A stretch of DNA of 5,773 bases from Methanobacteriota archaeon (GCA_002683155.1 NYST01000024.1:1-5773); one strand, 5' to 3'. Shown: positions 1-5,220, counted from the stretch's first letter. Translations and numbers: made by a program. Notes: a model not told the origin generated them from the sequence alone.

Positions 1-105
1 ATCTCAGGGGACTCGTAGAAGACGAGTTTGATAGACAGCGGGTGTAAGCACCGAGGTTCGCCGAGGTGTTCAGCCCAGCTGCACTAACCCCCCGAGCATC
101 TAAAT
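1..105 (+). rRNA. 23S ribosomal RNA, 3' end (partial)
   Basis: The first ~105 bases read as the last part of a large-subunit rRNA. The run GGGGACTCGTAGAAGACGAG, then TTTGATAGACAGCGGGTGTAAGC, then CGAGGTGTTCAGCCC and CACTAAC, matches the conserved domain VI and 3' terminal region of archaeal 23S rRNA as I remember it. The gene begins outside the window. The 3' end is approximate: it is set by analogy with E. coli, where about 17 nt follow the conserved ACUAAU, giving an end near 105. The spacer to the 5S gene is about 70 bp and holds no tRNA. It contains a small hairpin (ACAC-ATTA-GTGT, 114-125). The gene identity is secure; the exact end is not. Confidence 0.9.
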
Positions 106-173
106 TTCGAGGTACACATTAGTGTGAGTCTCTGTCCAAAAGAGCATATCAATTCAAATTCGAAGGAAGAGTT

Positions 174-294
174 GTGCACGGCCATAGCGGAGGGGCCCTA
201 CCCGGTCCCATATCGAACCCGGAAGTCAAGCCCTCCTGCGTCGATTCTGGTACTGTGGTGCGAAAGCCCACGGGAAAGATCGTCGCTGTGCCAC
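174..294 (+). rRNA. rrf: 5S ribosomal RNA
   Basis: About 120 nt with the landmarks of archaeal 5S rRNA: CGGCCATAGCGG near the 5' end, then CCCGGTCCCATATCGAACCC (the helix III/loop C region), AAGTCAAGCC, GGTACTG and the GGGAAAG segment near the 3' end. The terminal stem can be drawn: 176-182 (GCACGGC) pairs with 285-291 (GCTGTGC) over seven base pairs with one G-U. It extends to 174-175 with 293-294 if C292 is bulged. The ends are good to about 3 nt. It lies directly after 23S in the same orientation, so the two are probably co-transcribed. A pyrimidine-rich stretch (294-312) follows, but I see no clean T-run terminator. Confidence 0.93.
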
Positions 295-345
295 TCTCCT
301 TCACCTCTCCCCGCAACACAAATTAACCAGCAGACGTTAGTCATT

Positions 346-352
346 GAAGAGG
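346..352 (+). promoter_or_regulatory. Ribosome-binding site of aIF6
   Basis: GAAGAGG ends 6 nt before the ATG at 359. This is a good match to the archaeal anti-Shine-Dalgarno sequence and decides the start in favour of ATG 359 over an in-frame TTG at 344, which overlaps this site. Confidence 0.6.
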
Positions 353-358
353 CAGGCC

Positions 359-1021
359 ATGTCAATTTCCACTGGTGACATTCTAGGCAACTCCCAAGTT
401 GGCGTTTACATTAGTGTGATAGGGGACGTACTTTTCATTCCAAGTTCACTCGAAGAAGAAATAGCCGAAGAAGTCGAATCCTCCTTTGGAATGGAGTCTC
501 ATCGCCTTTCAATCGGGGGGTCATCCTTGTTGGGGAGCCTTGTTAGGGGAAATAGGAAGGGAATTGCCGTAGCTGACATCGCAACTCAAAGTGATTTGGA
601 CGAACTTTCTAGTTTTGGAGACGTCGTAATTATGGAGAGTGGCGTAAATGCTGCTGGTAACTTAATTGAGTGTAACGACAAAGGTGCCGTAGTTAGCCCT
701 ACAATACCAGAAGCAGGAGCCGAGATGATTTCTGATGTATTGGGGGTCGAAACAGTCCGTTCGCAGGTCGCTGGCCATGGGACTGTCGGAAGCATGATGG
801 TGGCGAACAACCAGGGCGTTCTTGTCCATCCGGATGTAAAAACCTCAGAGGTAGAGGCAATCGAATCCGCATTGGGGGTCTCGGTAATGGTCGGGACTGT
901 GACATTCGGATCACCATTCGTCGGTGCTGGTTGTTGTGCCAGCGACTCTCATGCACTTGTTGGGTCTGGCTCAACTGGGCCAGAGTTGAATAGGATAGAA
1001 GATGCACTGGGACTCATTTAG
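359..1021 (+). CDS. eif6: Translation initiation factor 6 (aIF6), ribosome anti-association factor
   Basis: A 220-aa protein, the usual size for archaeal IF6. The family binds the large ribosomal subunit near the sarcin-ricin loop and uL14, blocks joining of the small subunit, and in eukaryotes also acts in 60S maturation. Family signatures seen: IGGSSLLGSL in the first third, GNLIECNDKGAVVSP in the middle, NNQGVLVHPDV, and the C-terminal TGPELNRIEDALGLI, which is almost invariant. Repeated 'N-(D/N)-(K/Q)-G-(A/V)-(V/L)-V-(S/H)-P' elements reflect the fivefold pseudo-symmetric pentein-like fold. The ATG at 359 has a well-placed GAAGAGG. The gene follows 5S rRNA by about 65 bp on the same strand, so it may be read from the rRNA transcript or from its own weak promoter; the sequence does not settle this. 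Its stop codon overlaps the end of the convergent threonine synthase gene. Confidence 0.95.
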   Translation: MSISTGDILGNSQVGVYISVIGDVLFIPSSLEEEIAEEVESSFGMESHRLSIGGSSLLGSLVRGNRKGIAVADIATQSDLDELSSFGDVVIMESGVNAAGNLIECNDKGAVVSPTIPEAGAEMISDVLGVETVRSQVAGHGTVGSMMVANNQGVLVHPDVKTSEVEAIESALGVSVMVGTVTFGSPFVGAGCCASDSHALVGSGSTGPELNRIEDALGLI

Positions 1022-2240
1022 TCTTAAAAATCGAATATTCCACATTGCTCTTGTCAATATTGGAAAATACCTCTGGCATAGGATACTTCAGCCCCGTAGC
1101 AGTATTGAATAGAACTACAGATTCACTAGTTGAAACCAAACCCGATTCCACAGAGTTTCGATATGCTGCTACTGTCGCAGCCCCTTCTGGGCACAGCAGT
1201 AAACCCTCATTCAAACCTATCTGACGTTGCATTTCCAAAGTCTCATCATCGGTTACGGAAATTGCGTATCCACCTGAAGACCTTACTGAATCTAGTATCA
1301 GGAAATCGCCAAGAGCAGAAGGAACCCTGATTCCCGAAGACACCGTCTCCGCATCCTCCCAATATTCAGCAAATTCCTCCCCTGCCTCCCAGGCTCTAAC
1401 TATTGGGGCGCAACCAGTGGATTGCACGGCGATCATTCTAGGGAGTTTATCATCAATCCAACCAAGCTCAATCAACTCTTGGAATCCCTTCCACATTCCA
1501 ATAATCCCAGTTCCTCCTCCAGTTGGGTAGAATATGACGTCCGGGAGTTTCCAACCCATCTGCTCAGCAAGTTCCAAACCCATAGTTTTCTTTCCTTCAA
1601 TCCTATATGGCTCCTTCAGAGTTGAAACTGCAAACCAATCCATTTCTTCCGTACCGTCTGCAATAATCTTCCCGCATTCGCCAATTAATCCATTCACGAG
1701 GTGCGTACTTGCTCCTTGCATCTGGGTTTCTCTGACATTTATTTCCGGAGTGTTGTCTGGACAAAGGACGGTGCATTCTATTCCTGCCCTAGTTGCATAA
1801 GCGGCCAGTGCAGAACCAGCATTTCCATTAGTGGGGATTGCAAGGTGACTTACTCCCAATTCCTTTGCCATTGAAACTGCCATTCCCAAACCCCTTGCCT
1901 TGAAGGATCCAGTCGGCAGTCTAGACTCATCCTTCACGTAAACCGATTTAGCATCGAATCCCAAAATAGAATTCGAATTTTCAAGTGAAATAATGGGGGT
2001 GACAACCTCTCCGAGTTTCACTCTATTTTGTTCCGAACTTACGGGAAGTAGGGGGGAATATCTCCAGAATCCAGGCTCATTCGAACTCTCTATTGTACTG
2101 CGCGGGATTTCGGCAGATATCCTTTGAAGATCATATTTTACAATAATCGGCTTTCCTATTTCAGAAATCGTGTGTATCTCGCCGGCATCGTATCTCTTGC
2201 CGGAATATGCGCATTCTAGATGGCTAACGTAACTGTTCAT
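1014..2240 (-). CDS. thrC: Threonine synthase (PLP-dependent)
   Basis: A 408-aa cytosolic enzyme that converts O-phospho-L-homoserine to L-threonine and phosphate, the last step of threonine biosynthesis. It is fold-type II PLP-dependent. The Schiff-base lysine is K114 in LPTGSFKARG; PTNGNAGSA (136-144) is the substrate/PLP asparagine loop; PTGGGTG (239-245) is the phosphate-cradle glycine loop; FNTATGLKYP (379-388) is a typical C-terminal motif. The N-terminal region (LECAYSGKRYDAGE, residues 8-21) is the worn zinc-ribbon-like segment common in this branch: only one cysteine remains, so it should not bind zinc. The start is ATG 2240. No Shine-Dalgarno is visible upstream, which suggests a leaderless message or read-through translation. 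It lies 38 bp after the cysteine-pair gene on the same strand and ends overlapping aIF6. Other PLP lyases such as threonine dehydratase are less likely given the overall motif set. Confidence 0.93.
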   Translation of the reverse strand: MNSYVSHLECAYSGKRYDAGEIHTISEIGKPIIVKYDLQRISAEIPRSTIESSNEPGFWRYSPLLPVSSEQNRVKLGEVVTPIISLENSNSILGFDAKSVYVKDESRLPTGSFKARGLGMAVSMAKELGVSHLAIPTNGNAGSALAAYATRAGIECTVLCPDNTPEINVRETQMQGASTHLVNGLIGECGKIIADGTEEMDWFAVSTLKEPYRIEGKKTMGLELAEQMGWKLPDVIFYPTGGGTGIIGMWKGFQELIELGWIDDKLPRMIAVQSTGCAPIVRAWEAGEEFAEYWEDAETVSSGIRVPSALGDFLILDSVRSSGGYAISVTDDETLEMQRQIGLNEGLLLCPEGAATVAAYRNSVESGLVSTSESVVLFNTATGLKYPMPEVFSNIDKSNVEYSIFKTK

Positions 2241-2266
2241 GCATTCGAACTAGTCAGATATCCAAT

Positions 2267-2273
2267 GAATTTA
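2267..2273 (-). promoter_or_regulatory. Possible TATA-like element for thrC
   Basis: On the minus strand, TAAATTC lies about 27-33 nt before the thrC ATG at 2240. That is where an archaeal TATA box would sit if transcription began at or next to the start codon (leaderless mRNA). The absence of a Shine-Dalgarno site fits this. The match is weak and the gap is only 38 bp, so thrC could equally be read from the upstream cluster. Confidence 0.22.
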
Positions 2274-2278
2274 CCGCT

Positions 2279-2509
2279 CTAAACAGCAGTCGGGGCAACA
2301 TGGTCATCATTTTTTGTCCCGGAACTTCTAACCCTGGACCAAACTTCAACCATCAACTTGTCATGACAATCTTTGCAGTAGTTGAATCTCTCGTACGCTT
2401 CCCTGAACGAGTATGCCTTATTTCCACTTGAAACAAGAAAACCATCTGGAGAGAGTCTGCTAACAATTGTCGACTTGCTTATGCAGTCTAAGGAATCACA
2501 TTTAGCCAT
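2279..2509 (-). CDS. Small protein with two cysteine pairs, function unknown
   Basis: A 76-aa protein I do not recognise. It has one cysteine pair at the N-terminus (C4 and C9) and a second at YCKDCH (C45, C48, H49). Four cysteines plus a histidine in this layout suggest a zinc-binding treble-clef or ribbon-like mini-domain; this is inferred, not shown. Between the pairs are a short SPDGFLVSSGNKAYSFREAY stretch (20-39) and a YERFNY segment, and the tail is polar. No membrane segment or signal peptide is seen. The start is ATG 2509, which shares its A with the TGA of the biotin carrier gene (TGATG), with GGTGAGG just upstream; a TTG at 2512 is a weaker alternative. Tight coupling to the carboxylase genes suggests a partner or accessory role, or simply a shared transcript. 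Confidence 0.7.
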   Translation of the reverse strand: MAKCDSLDCISKSTIVSRLSPDGFLVSSGNKAYSFREAYERFNYCKDCHDKLMVEVWSRVRSSGTKNDDHVAPTAV

Positions 2510-2919
2510 CAACCCTCACCTTCCGATGAATTTGTAATTTCCATTAATGGCATGTTGGCTTCAACTCTCTCTCCTGGTTTACACATGATACTCTTGACGA
2601 TTCCGTCTATGCTGGCCTTAATCTCATTTTGCATCTTCATCGCCTCAAGGACGATTACCACTGCACCTGATTCAACGGAATCTCCCTCTGAAGTCATTAT
2701 TGCCACTATCTTGCCTGGAATTGCCGAAGAAATTACTCCCGAACCGGATGCCCCGAGACTCTTCGTGGCACGACTCCTCCTAGAAACGCCCCTCTCTCCT
2801 TCGTCAATCTCAACATTGTAGATCTTATCTCCAATAGAAATCTCCCAACTTTCTCCTTTCCTACTGACTTCCACTTCAAACTCTTCCCCGTCAACTGTGA
2901 TTTTCCTCTTCTCAGACAT
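2509..2919 (-). CDS. Biotin carboxyl carrier protein of acyl-CoA carboxylase
   Basis: A 136-aa stand-alone biotin carrier. The C-terminal biotinyl/lipoyl domain (about residues 63-131) carries the canonical EAMKMQNEI, so K95 is the expected biotinylated lysine. It also has the usual flanking elements: PGKIVAIMTSEGDSV before the lysine, and a GIVKSI...PGERVEANMPLMEI stretch after it. The N-terminal ~40 residues form a strand-rich segment (ITVDGEEFEVEV) like that of carriers from PCC and decarboxylase complexes. The linker (41-62) is short, Ser/Gly-rich and basic rather than the more common Ala/Pro-rich type. Start ATG 2919 is chosen because GAGGTGA precedes it at ideal spacing and the protein begins like the family; in-frame extension to 2955 has no such support. 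It lies 4 nt after the small-subunit gene. In the complex it shuttles carboxyl groups between biotin carboxylase and PccB. Confidence 0.92.
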   Translation of the reverse strand: MSEKRKITVDGEEFEVEVSRKGESWEISIGDKIYNVEIDEGERGVSRRSRATKSLGASGSGVISSAIPGKIVAIMTSEGDSVESGAVVIVLEAMKMQNEIKASIDGIVKSIMCKPGERVEANMPLMEITNSSEGEG

Positions 2920-2923
2920 ATTT

Positions 2924-2930
2924 TCACCTC
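2924..2930 (-). promoter_or_regulatory. Ribosome-binding site of the biotin carrier gene, containing the upstream stop codon
   Basis: On the minus strand, GAGGTGA ends 4 nt before ATG 2919. It is a 7-nt match to the expected GGAGGTGATC complement of the archaeal 16S rRNA 3' end. Its last three bases are the TGA stop of the preceding small-protein gene, so ribosomes ending there sit on the next initiation site. Confidence 0.7.
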
Positions 2931-3121
2931 TTTGCCCCTCGCATCGACCTTGCATTTAGCAAGGAAGACTTCCCCACTGACATTCGCCTATGTGATTCAG
3001 ACCACGAACTTCCAATATCTCGTCCTGATGTCGGCATTATTGATTCGCCAATTCCATTTTCTAGTAGTACTGATGAAATCACCGCCGCAATGATGCGCAT
3101 ATCTTTCTCTTCCTTGCCCAT
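2924..3121 (-). CDS. Small acyl-CoA carboxylase subunit, epsilon/PccX-like
   Basis: A 65-aa basic protein between PccB and the biotin carrier. It has an acidic/basic N-terminus, then a short helix-forming stretch (MRIIAAVISSVLLENG, residues 8-23), a loop, and a segment with one tryptophan (SSWSESHRRMS, 38-48; W40), followed by an Arg/Lys-rich tail. This resembles the general plan of the small accessory subunits of actinobacterial acyl-CoA carboxylases (epsilon) and the PccX subunit of haloarchaeal propionyl-CoA carboxylase: I/V/A-rich helix, then W plus arginines. The hydrophobic run is too short for a membrane anchor, which argues against an OadG/MmdD-type subunit. The start is taken as ATG 3121, preceded by GTGATC. 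A GTG at 3130 would give a 68-aa product with a 4-nt GTGA overlap. The assignment rests on context and pattern, not strong sequence identity. Confidence 0.65.
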   Translation of the reverse strand: MGKEEKDMRIIAAVISSVLLENGIGESIMPTSGRDIGSSWSESHRRMSVGKSSLLNARSMRGAKR

Positions 3122-3124
3122 TAT

Positions 3125-3130
3125 GATCAC
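3125..3130 (-). promoter_or_regulatory. Ribosome-binding site of the small-subunit gene, overlapping the pccB stop
   Basis: On the minus strand, GTGATC is followed by ATA and then ATG 3121. It matches the 3' half of GGAGGTGATC in the right register, and includes the TGA stop of pccB (3129-3127). This favours ATG 3121 over GTG 3130 and implies coupled translation. Confidence 0.45.
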
Positions 3131-4680
3131 AACGGTATATTCCCATGTTTCTTTTCGGGGCGGGGCTCCTCCTTCTCCAGAATCGCGCCCAATGCTTTAA
3201 CCAACAAGGTTCTAGTTTCAGAAGGCATCACAACGTCATCTATGTATCCTAGAGCAGCAGCTTTGTATGGATTCGCAAAGGTCTCTTCATAATCATCCAC
3301 AAGCCTTTCTCTTTCTTGATCAGGATTTCTTGAACTTGCAATCCTCCGCCTATGAATAATTTGTACTGCACCCTCTGCCCCCATCACCGCAAGTTCTGCA
3401 GAAGGCCAAGCAATATTGTAATCCCCTCTAATGTGCTTCGAAGACATTACGTCATAGGCCCCGCCATATGCCTTCCTTGTAATTACGGTTAGTTTTGGAA
3501 CTGTGGCCTCGGCAAATGCATAGAGTAGCTTGGCCCCATGCCGGATAATTCCCCCCCATTCCTGACTGGCCCCGGGAAGAAAACCGGGAACATCGACAAA
3601 TGTTAGAAGTGGAATATTGAATGCATCACAGAACCTTACGAATCTCGCTGCTTTCACAGAAGCGTCAATATCCAGGCATCCAGCTAAGTGCATCGGTTGA
3701 TTAGCAACTATTCCGATCGACTGCCCGCCAAGTCTACCTAGCCCAATGACAATATTTGGGGCAAAACCGTCTTGGATCTCCAAGAAACTTCCACTGTCGA
3801 GTACTTCATCAATTACTTCTAGCATGTCGTATGGAATCGATGAGTCCTCTGGGACTAACGAGTCTAGAGGATCACATTTCCTTTCAAGCGAGTCTTTTGT
3901 TTCGGAAATGGGTGCCTTTTGTAGGTTGTTTGATGGAATTAGTCCAACTAATTCCCTTACGATTTCCAATGCACTCTCGTCGTCCTTTGCCGTAAAGTGG
4001 GTAACGCCTGATTTCGTGGCATGAGTCGAAGCTCCACCCAACTCTTCGAAACCAACTTCTTCATTCGTTACAGTCTTGATTACCTCCGGTCCAGTAATGA
4101 ACATATGAGAAGTATCTTCGACCATTATGACAAAATCTGTGATTGCAGGTGAGTATACGGCTCCTCCAGCACATGGCCCCATGATTACGGAGATTTGAGG
4201 GATTACCCCACTGGATCTCACATTCCTAAAGAAAATCTCCGCATATGAGCCAAGACTTGCAACTCCTTCCTGTATCCTAGCTCCACCACTGTCGTTCAAC
4301 CCAATTATCGGAGCACCCGTCTTTACTGCCATATCCAGAATCTTGCAAATTTTCAAACCGTGCATTTCCCCTAGAGAACCCCCATAGACTGTAAAGTCCT
4401 GAGCGAAACAGTAGACCAGCCTGCCATCAATCGTGCCATGCCCACAAACCACGCCATCGCCAGGGATTACGTTTCTATCCATATCAAAATCTCTGCATCT
4501 GTGCTCTACCAATGCATCAACTTCACAGAATGAGTCGGAGTCCAGCATTTGCTCAATCCTTTCTCTGGCAGTCATTTTCCCTTTGGCGTGCTGTGCCGAG
4601 ACCCTTTTTTGACCACCTCCCGATTGAGACTTAGCTTTCCGACGCCTAAGGTCTTCAATCTTGTCGGAGTTGCCACTCAT
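3127..4680 (-). CDS. pccB: Propionyl-CoA carboxylase, beta (carboxyltransferase) subunit
   Basis: A 517-aa biotin-dependent carboxyltransferase, the full length expected. It moves the carboxyl group from carboxybiotin to propionyl-CoA, giving methylmalonyl-CoA. The N-terminal crotonase-like half shows QHAKGKMTARERIEQML (30-46), NDSGGARIQEG (129-139) and GPCAGGAVYSPA (168-179), which supply oxyanion-hole glycines. The C-terminal half shows DVPGFLPG (363-370), RKAYGGAYDVMSSKH (402-416) and AWPSAELAVMGAEGAV (424-439). The end, KKHGNIPL, is typical of the family. Asp410 in GGAYDVM falls, by eye, at the position (Asp422 of Streptomyces PccB) that selects propionyl-CoA rather than acetyl-CoA. Start ATG 4680 gives a normal PccB N-terminus, but has no Shine-Dalgarno site; an in-frame TGA lies 12 nt upstream. 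It leads the minus-strand cluster and is divergent from the mutase genes. A methylmalonyl-CoA decarboxylase alpha subunit is very similar and cannot be fully excluded. Confidence 0.93.
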   Translation of the reverse strand: MSGNSDKIEDLRRRKAKSQSGGGQKRVSAQHAKGKMTARERIEQMLDSDSFCEVDALVEHRCRDFDMDRNVIPGDGVVCGHGTIDGRLVYCFAQDFTVYGGSLGEMHGLKICKILDMAVKTGAPIIGLNDSGGARIQEGVASLGSYAEIFFRNVRSSGVIPQISVIMGPCAGGAVYSPAITDFVIMVEDTSHMFITGPEVIKTVTNEEVGFEELGGASTHATKSGVTHFTAKDDESALEIVRELVGLIPSNNLQKAPISETKDSLERKCDPLDSLVPEDSSIPYDMLEVIDEVLDSGSFLEIQDGFAPNIVIGLGRLGGQSIGIVANQPMHLAGCLDIDASVKAARFVRFCDAFNIPLLTFVDVPGFLPGASQEWGGIIRHGAKLLYAFAEATVPKLTVITRKAYGGAYDVMSSKHIRGDYNIAWPSAELAVMGAEGAVQIIHRRRIASSRNPDQERERLVDDYEETFANPYKAAALGYIDDVVMPSETRTLLVKALGAILEKEEPRPEKKHGNIPL

Positions 4681-4696
4681 GTGGTCAGGTGGTCAC
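4681..4696. repeat. 8-bp tandem repeat next to the pccB start
   Basis: GTGGTCAG is followed by GTGGTCAC: two adjacent 8-bp units differing only in the last base, directly upstream of the pccB start codon. It could be a protein-binding site or a chance repeat. It occupies the spot where a pccB Shine-Dalgarno site would be expected. Confidence 0.35.
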
Positions 4697-4717
4697 AGGC
4701 CGCCCATGAGCATTCCT

Positions 4718-4739
4718 AAGGTGATGGCAAATTCACCTT
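4718..4739. promoter_or_regulatory. Inverted repeat in the divergent pccB/mutase control region
   Basis: AAGGTGA, an 8-nt spacer (TGGCAAAT), then TCACCTT form a perfect 7-bp inverted repeat near the middle of the 102-bp region between the divergent pccB and B12-subunit genes. A symmetric site there could be an operator for one regulator controlling both arms. The half-site resembles a Shine-Dalgarno sequence, so chance is possible. No clear TATA box was identified for either direction. Confidence 0.35.
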
Positions 4740-4773
4740 CCGGTTGCTTGAAGTCATAACGCCATTTGCAACT

Positions 4774-4779
4774 AGGTGA
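4774..4779 (+). promoter_or_regulatory. Ribosome-binding site of the B12-subunit gene
   Basis: AGGTGA lies 3 nt before ATG 4783, in register with the expected GGAGGTGATC sequence. It confirms the start of the B12-binding subunit gene. Confidence 0.6.
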
Positions 4780-4782
4780 AAC

Positions 4783-5220
4783 ATGCGAGTTGTGATTGCT
4801 AAACCAGGCTTAGACGGGCATGATCGCGGTGCCAAGGTGATTGCCAGAGCTCTAAGGGATGGAGGGCACGATGTGATCTATACTGGCCTTAGAAAGACTC
4901 CTTCCGATATTGTAAGGATAGTAAACGACGAAGATGCAGAAGTTCTAGGAATTTCCACACTTTCAGGGGCTCACGACTCATTGATTCCGAAGATATGTGA
5001 TGGACTTAGGGAAGGCGAAATGGGCAACGTAATCGTTTTTGCAGGGGGGATTATTCCCGATCGAGATCTGGAACTTCTCTACAAGTCTGGAGTGAGGGCC
5101 GTTTTTGGACCAGGAACTCCAACTTCGGAGGTCCTGAGATTCTTGACGGAAGCCCTCCAAAGAAAAAAAGCGAATGTTCCAATCGGTGTCGGAGACGATT
5201 TGGGGTGGCACTGGAATTGA
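4783..5220 (+). CDS. mcmA2: Methylmalonyl-CoA mutase, B12-binding small subunit
   Basis: A 145-aa stand-alone cobalamin-binding domain. It supplies the adenosylcobalamin site for conversion of (R)-methylmalonyl-CoA to succinyl-CoA; the substrate-binding large subunit is a separate gene not in this window. The B12 signature is complete: DGHDRG (11-16), with H13 as the lower cobalt ligand, STL at 58-60 (SxL motif), and AGG at 87-89. Other family landmarks are the N-terminal AKPGLDGHDRGAKVIARALRDGG and the C-terminal FGPGTPT (108-114). These fit methylmalonyl-CoA mutase better than methionine synthase or glutamate mutase. After about residue 127 a tail of about 18 residues (ANVPIGVGDDLGWHWN at its end) goes beyond the core domain. 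The ATG is backed by AGGTGA. It overlaps the following MeaB-like gene, suggesting coupled synthesis of mutase and chaperone. Confidence 0.93.
   Translation: MRVVIAKPGLDGHDRGAKVIARALRDGGHDVIYTGLRKTPSDIVRIVNDEDAEVLGISTLSGAHDSLIPKICDGLREGEMGNVIVFAGGIIPDRDLELLYKSGVRAVFGPGTPTSEVLRFLTEALQRKKANVPIGVGDDLGWHWN

Noticed and set aside
116..127. 12-nt sequence ACATTAGTGTGA repeated at 408-419 inside aIF6
   Set aside because: Only two copies, one in a spacer and one in conserved coding sequence, with no shared flanks; most likely coincidence.
294..312. Pyrimidine-rich stretch after 5S as a transcription terminator
   Set aside because: Archaeal terminators are T-rich runs; this stretch is mostly C with scattered T, so it cannot be called a terminator.
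344..358. Upstream TTG start for aIF6 adding five residues
   Set aside because: The TTG overlaps the GAAGAGG ribosome-binding site that serves ATG 359, and the ATG gives the usual family N-terminus and length.
124..378. 84-aa reading frame on the + strand
   Set aside because: It runs through the 5S rRNA gene and its protein has no coding character; it exists by chance.
2924..3121. OadG/MmdD-type membrane subunit
   Set aside because: The hydrophobic stretch is only about 12 residues, too short to span a membrane, and no membrane pump gene is adjacent.
3746..4024. 92- and 79-aa reading frames on the + strand
   Set aside because: Antisense to the well-supported pccB; no ribosome-binding site or domain.
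4724..4759. 11-codon ORF (MANSPSGCLKS) upstream of the B12 subunit
   Set aside because: The only Shine-Dalgarno-like sequence (AAGGTG) overlaps its ATG and is too close to work; the composition shows no attenuator pattern.
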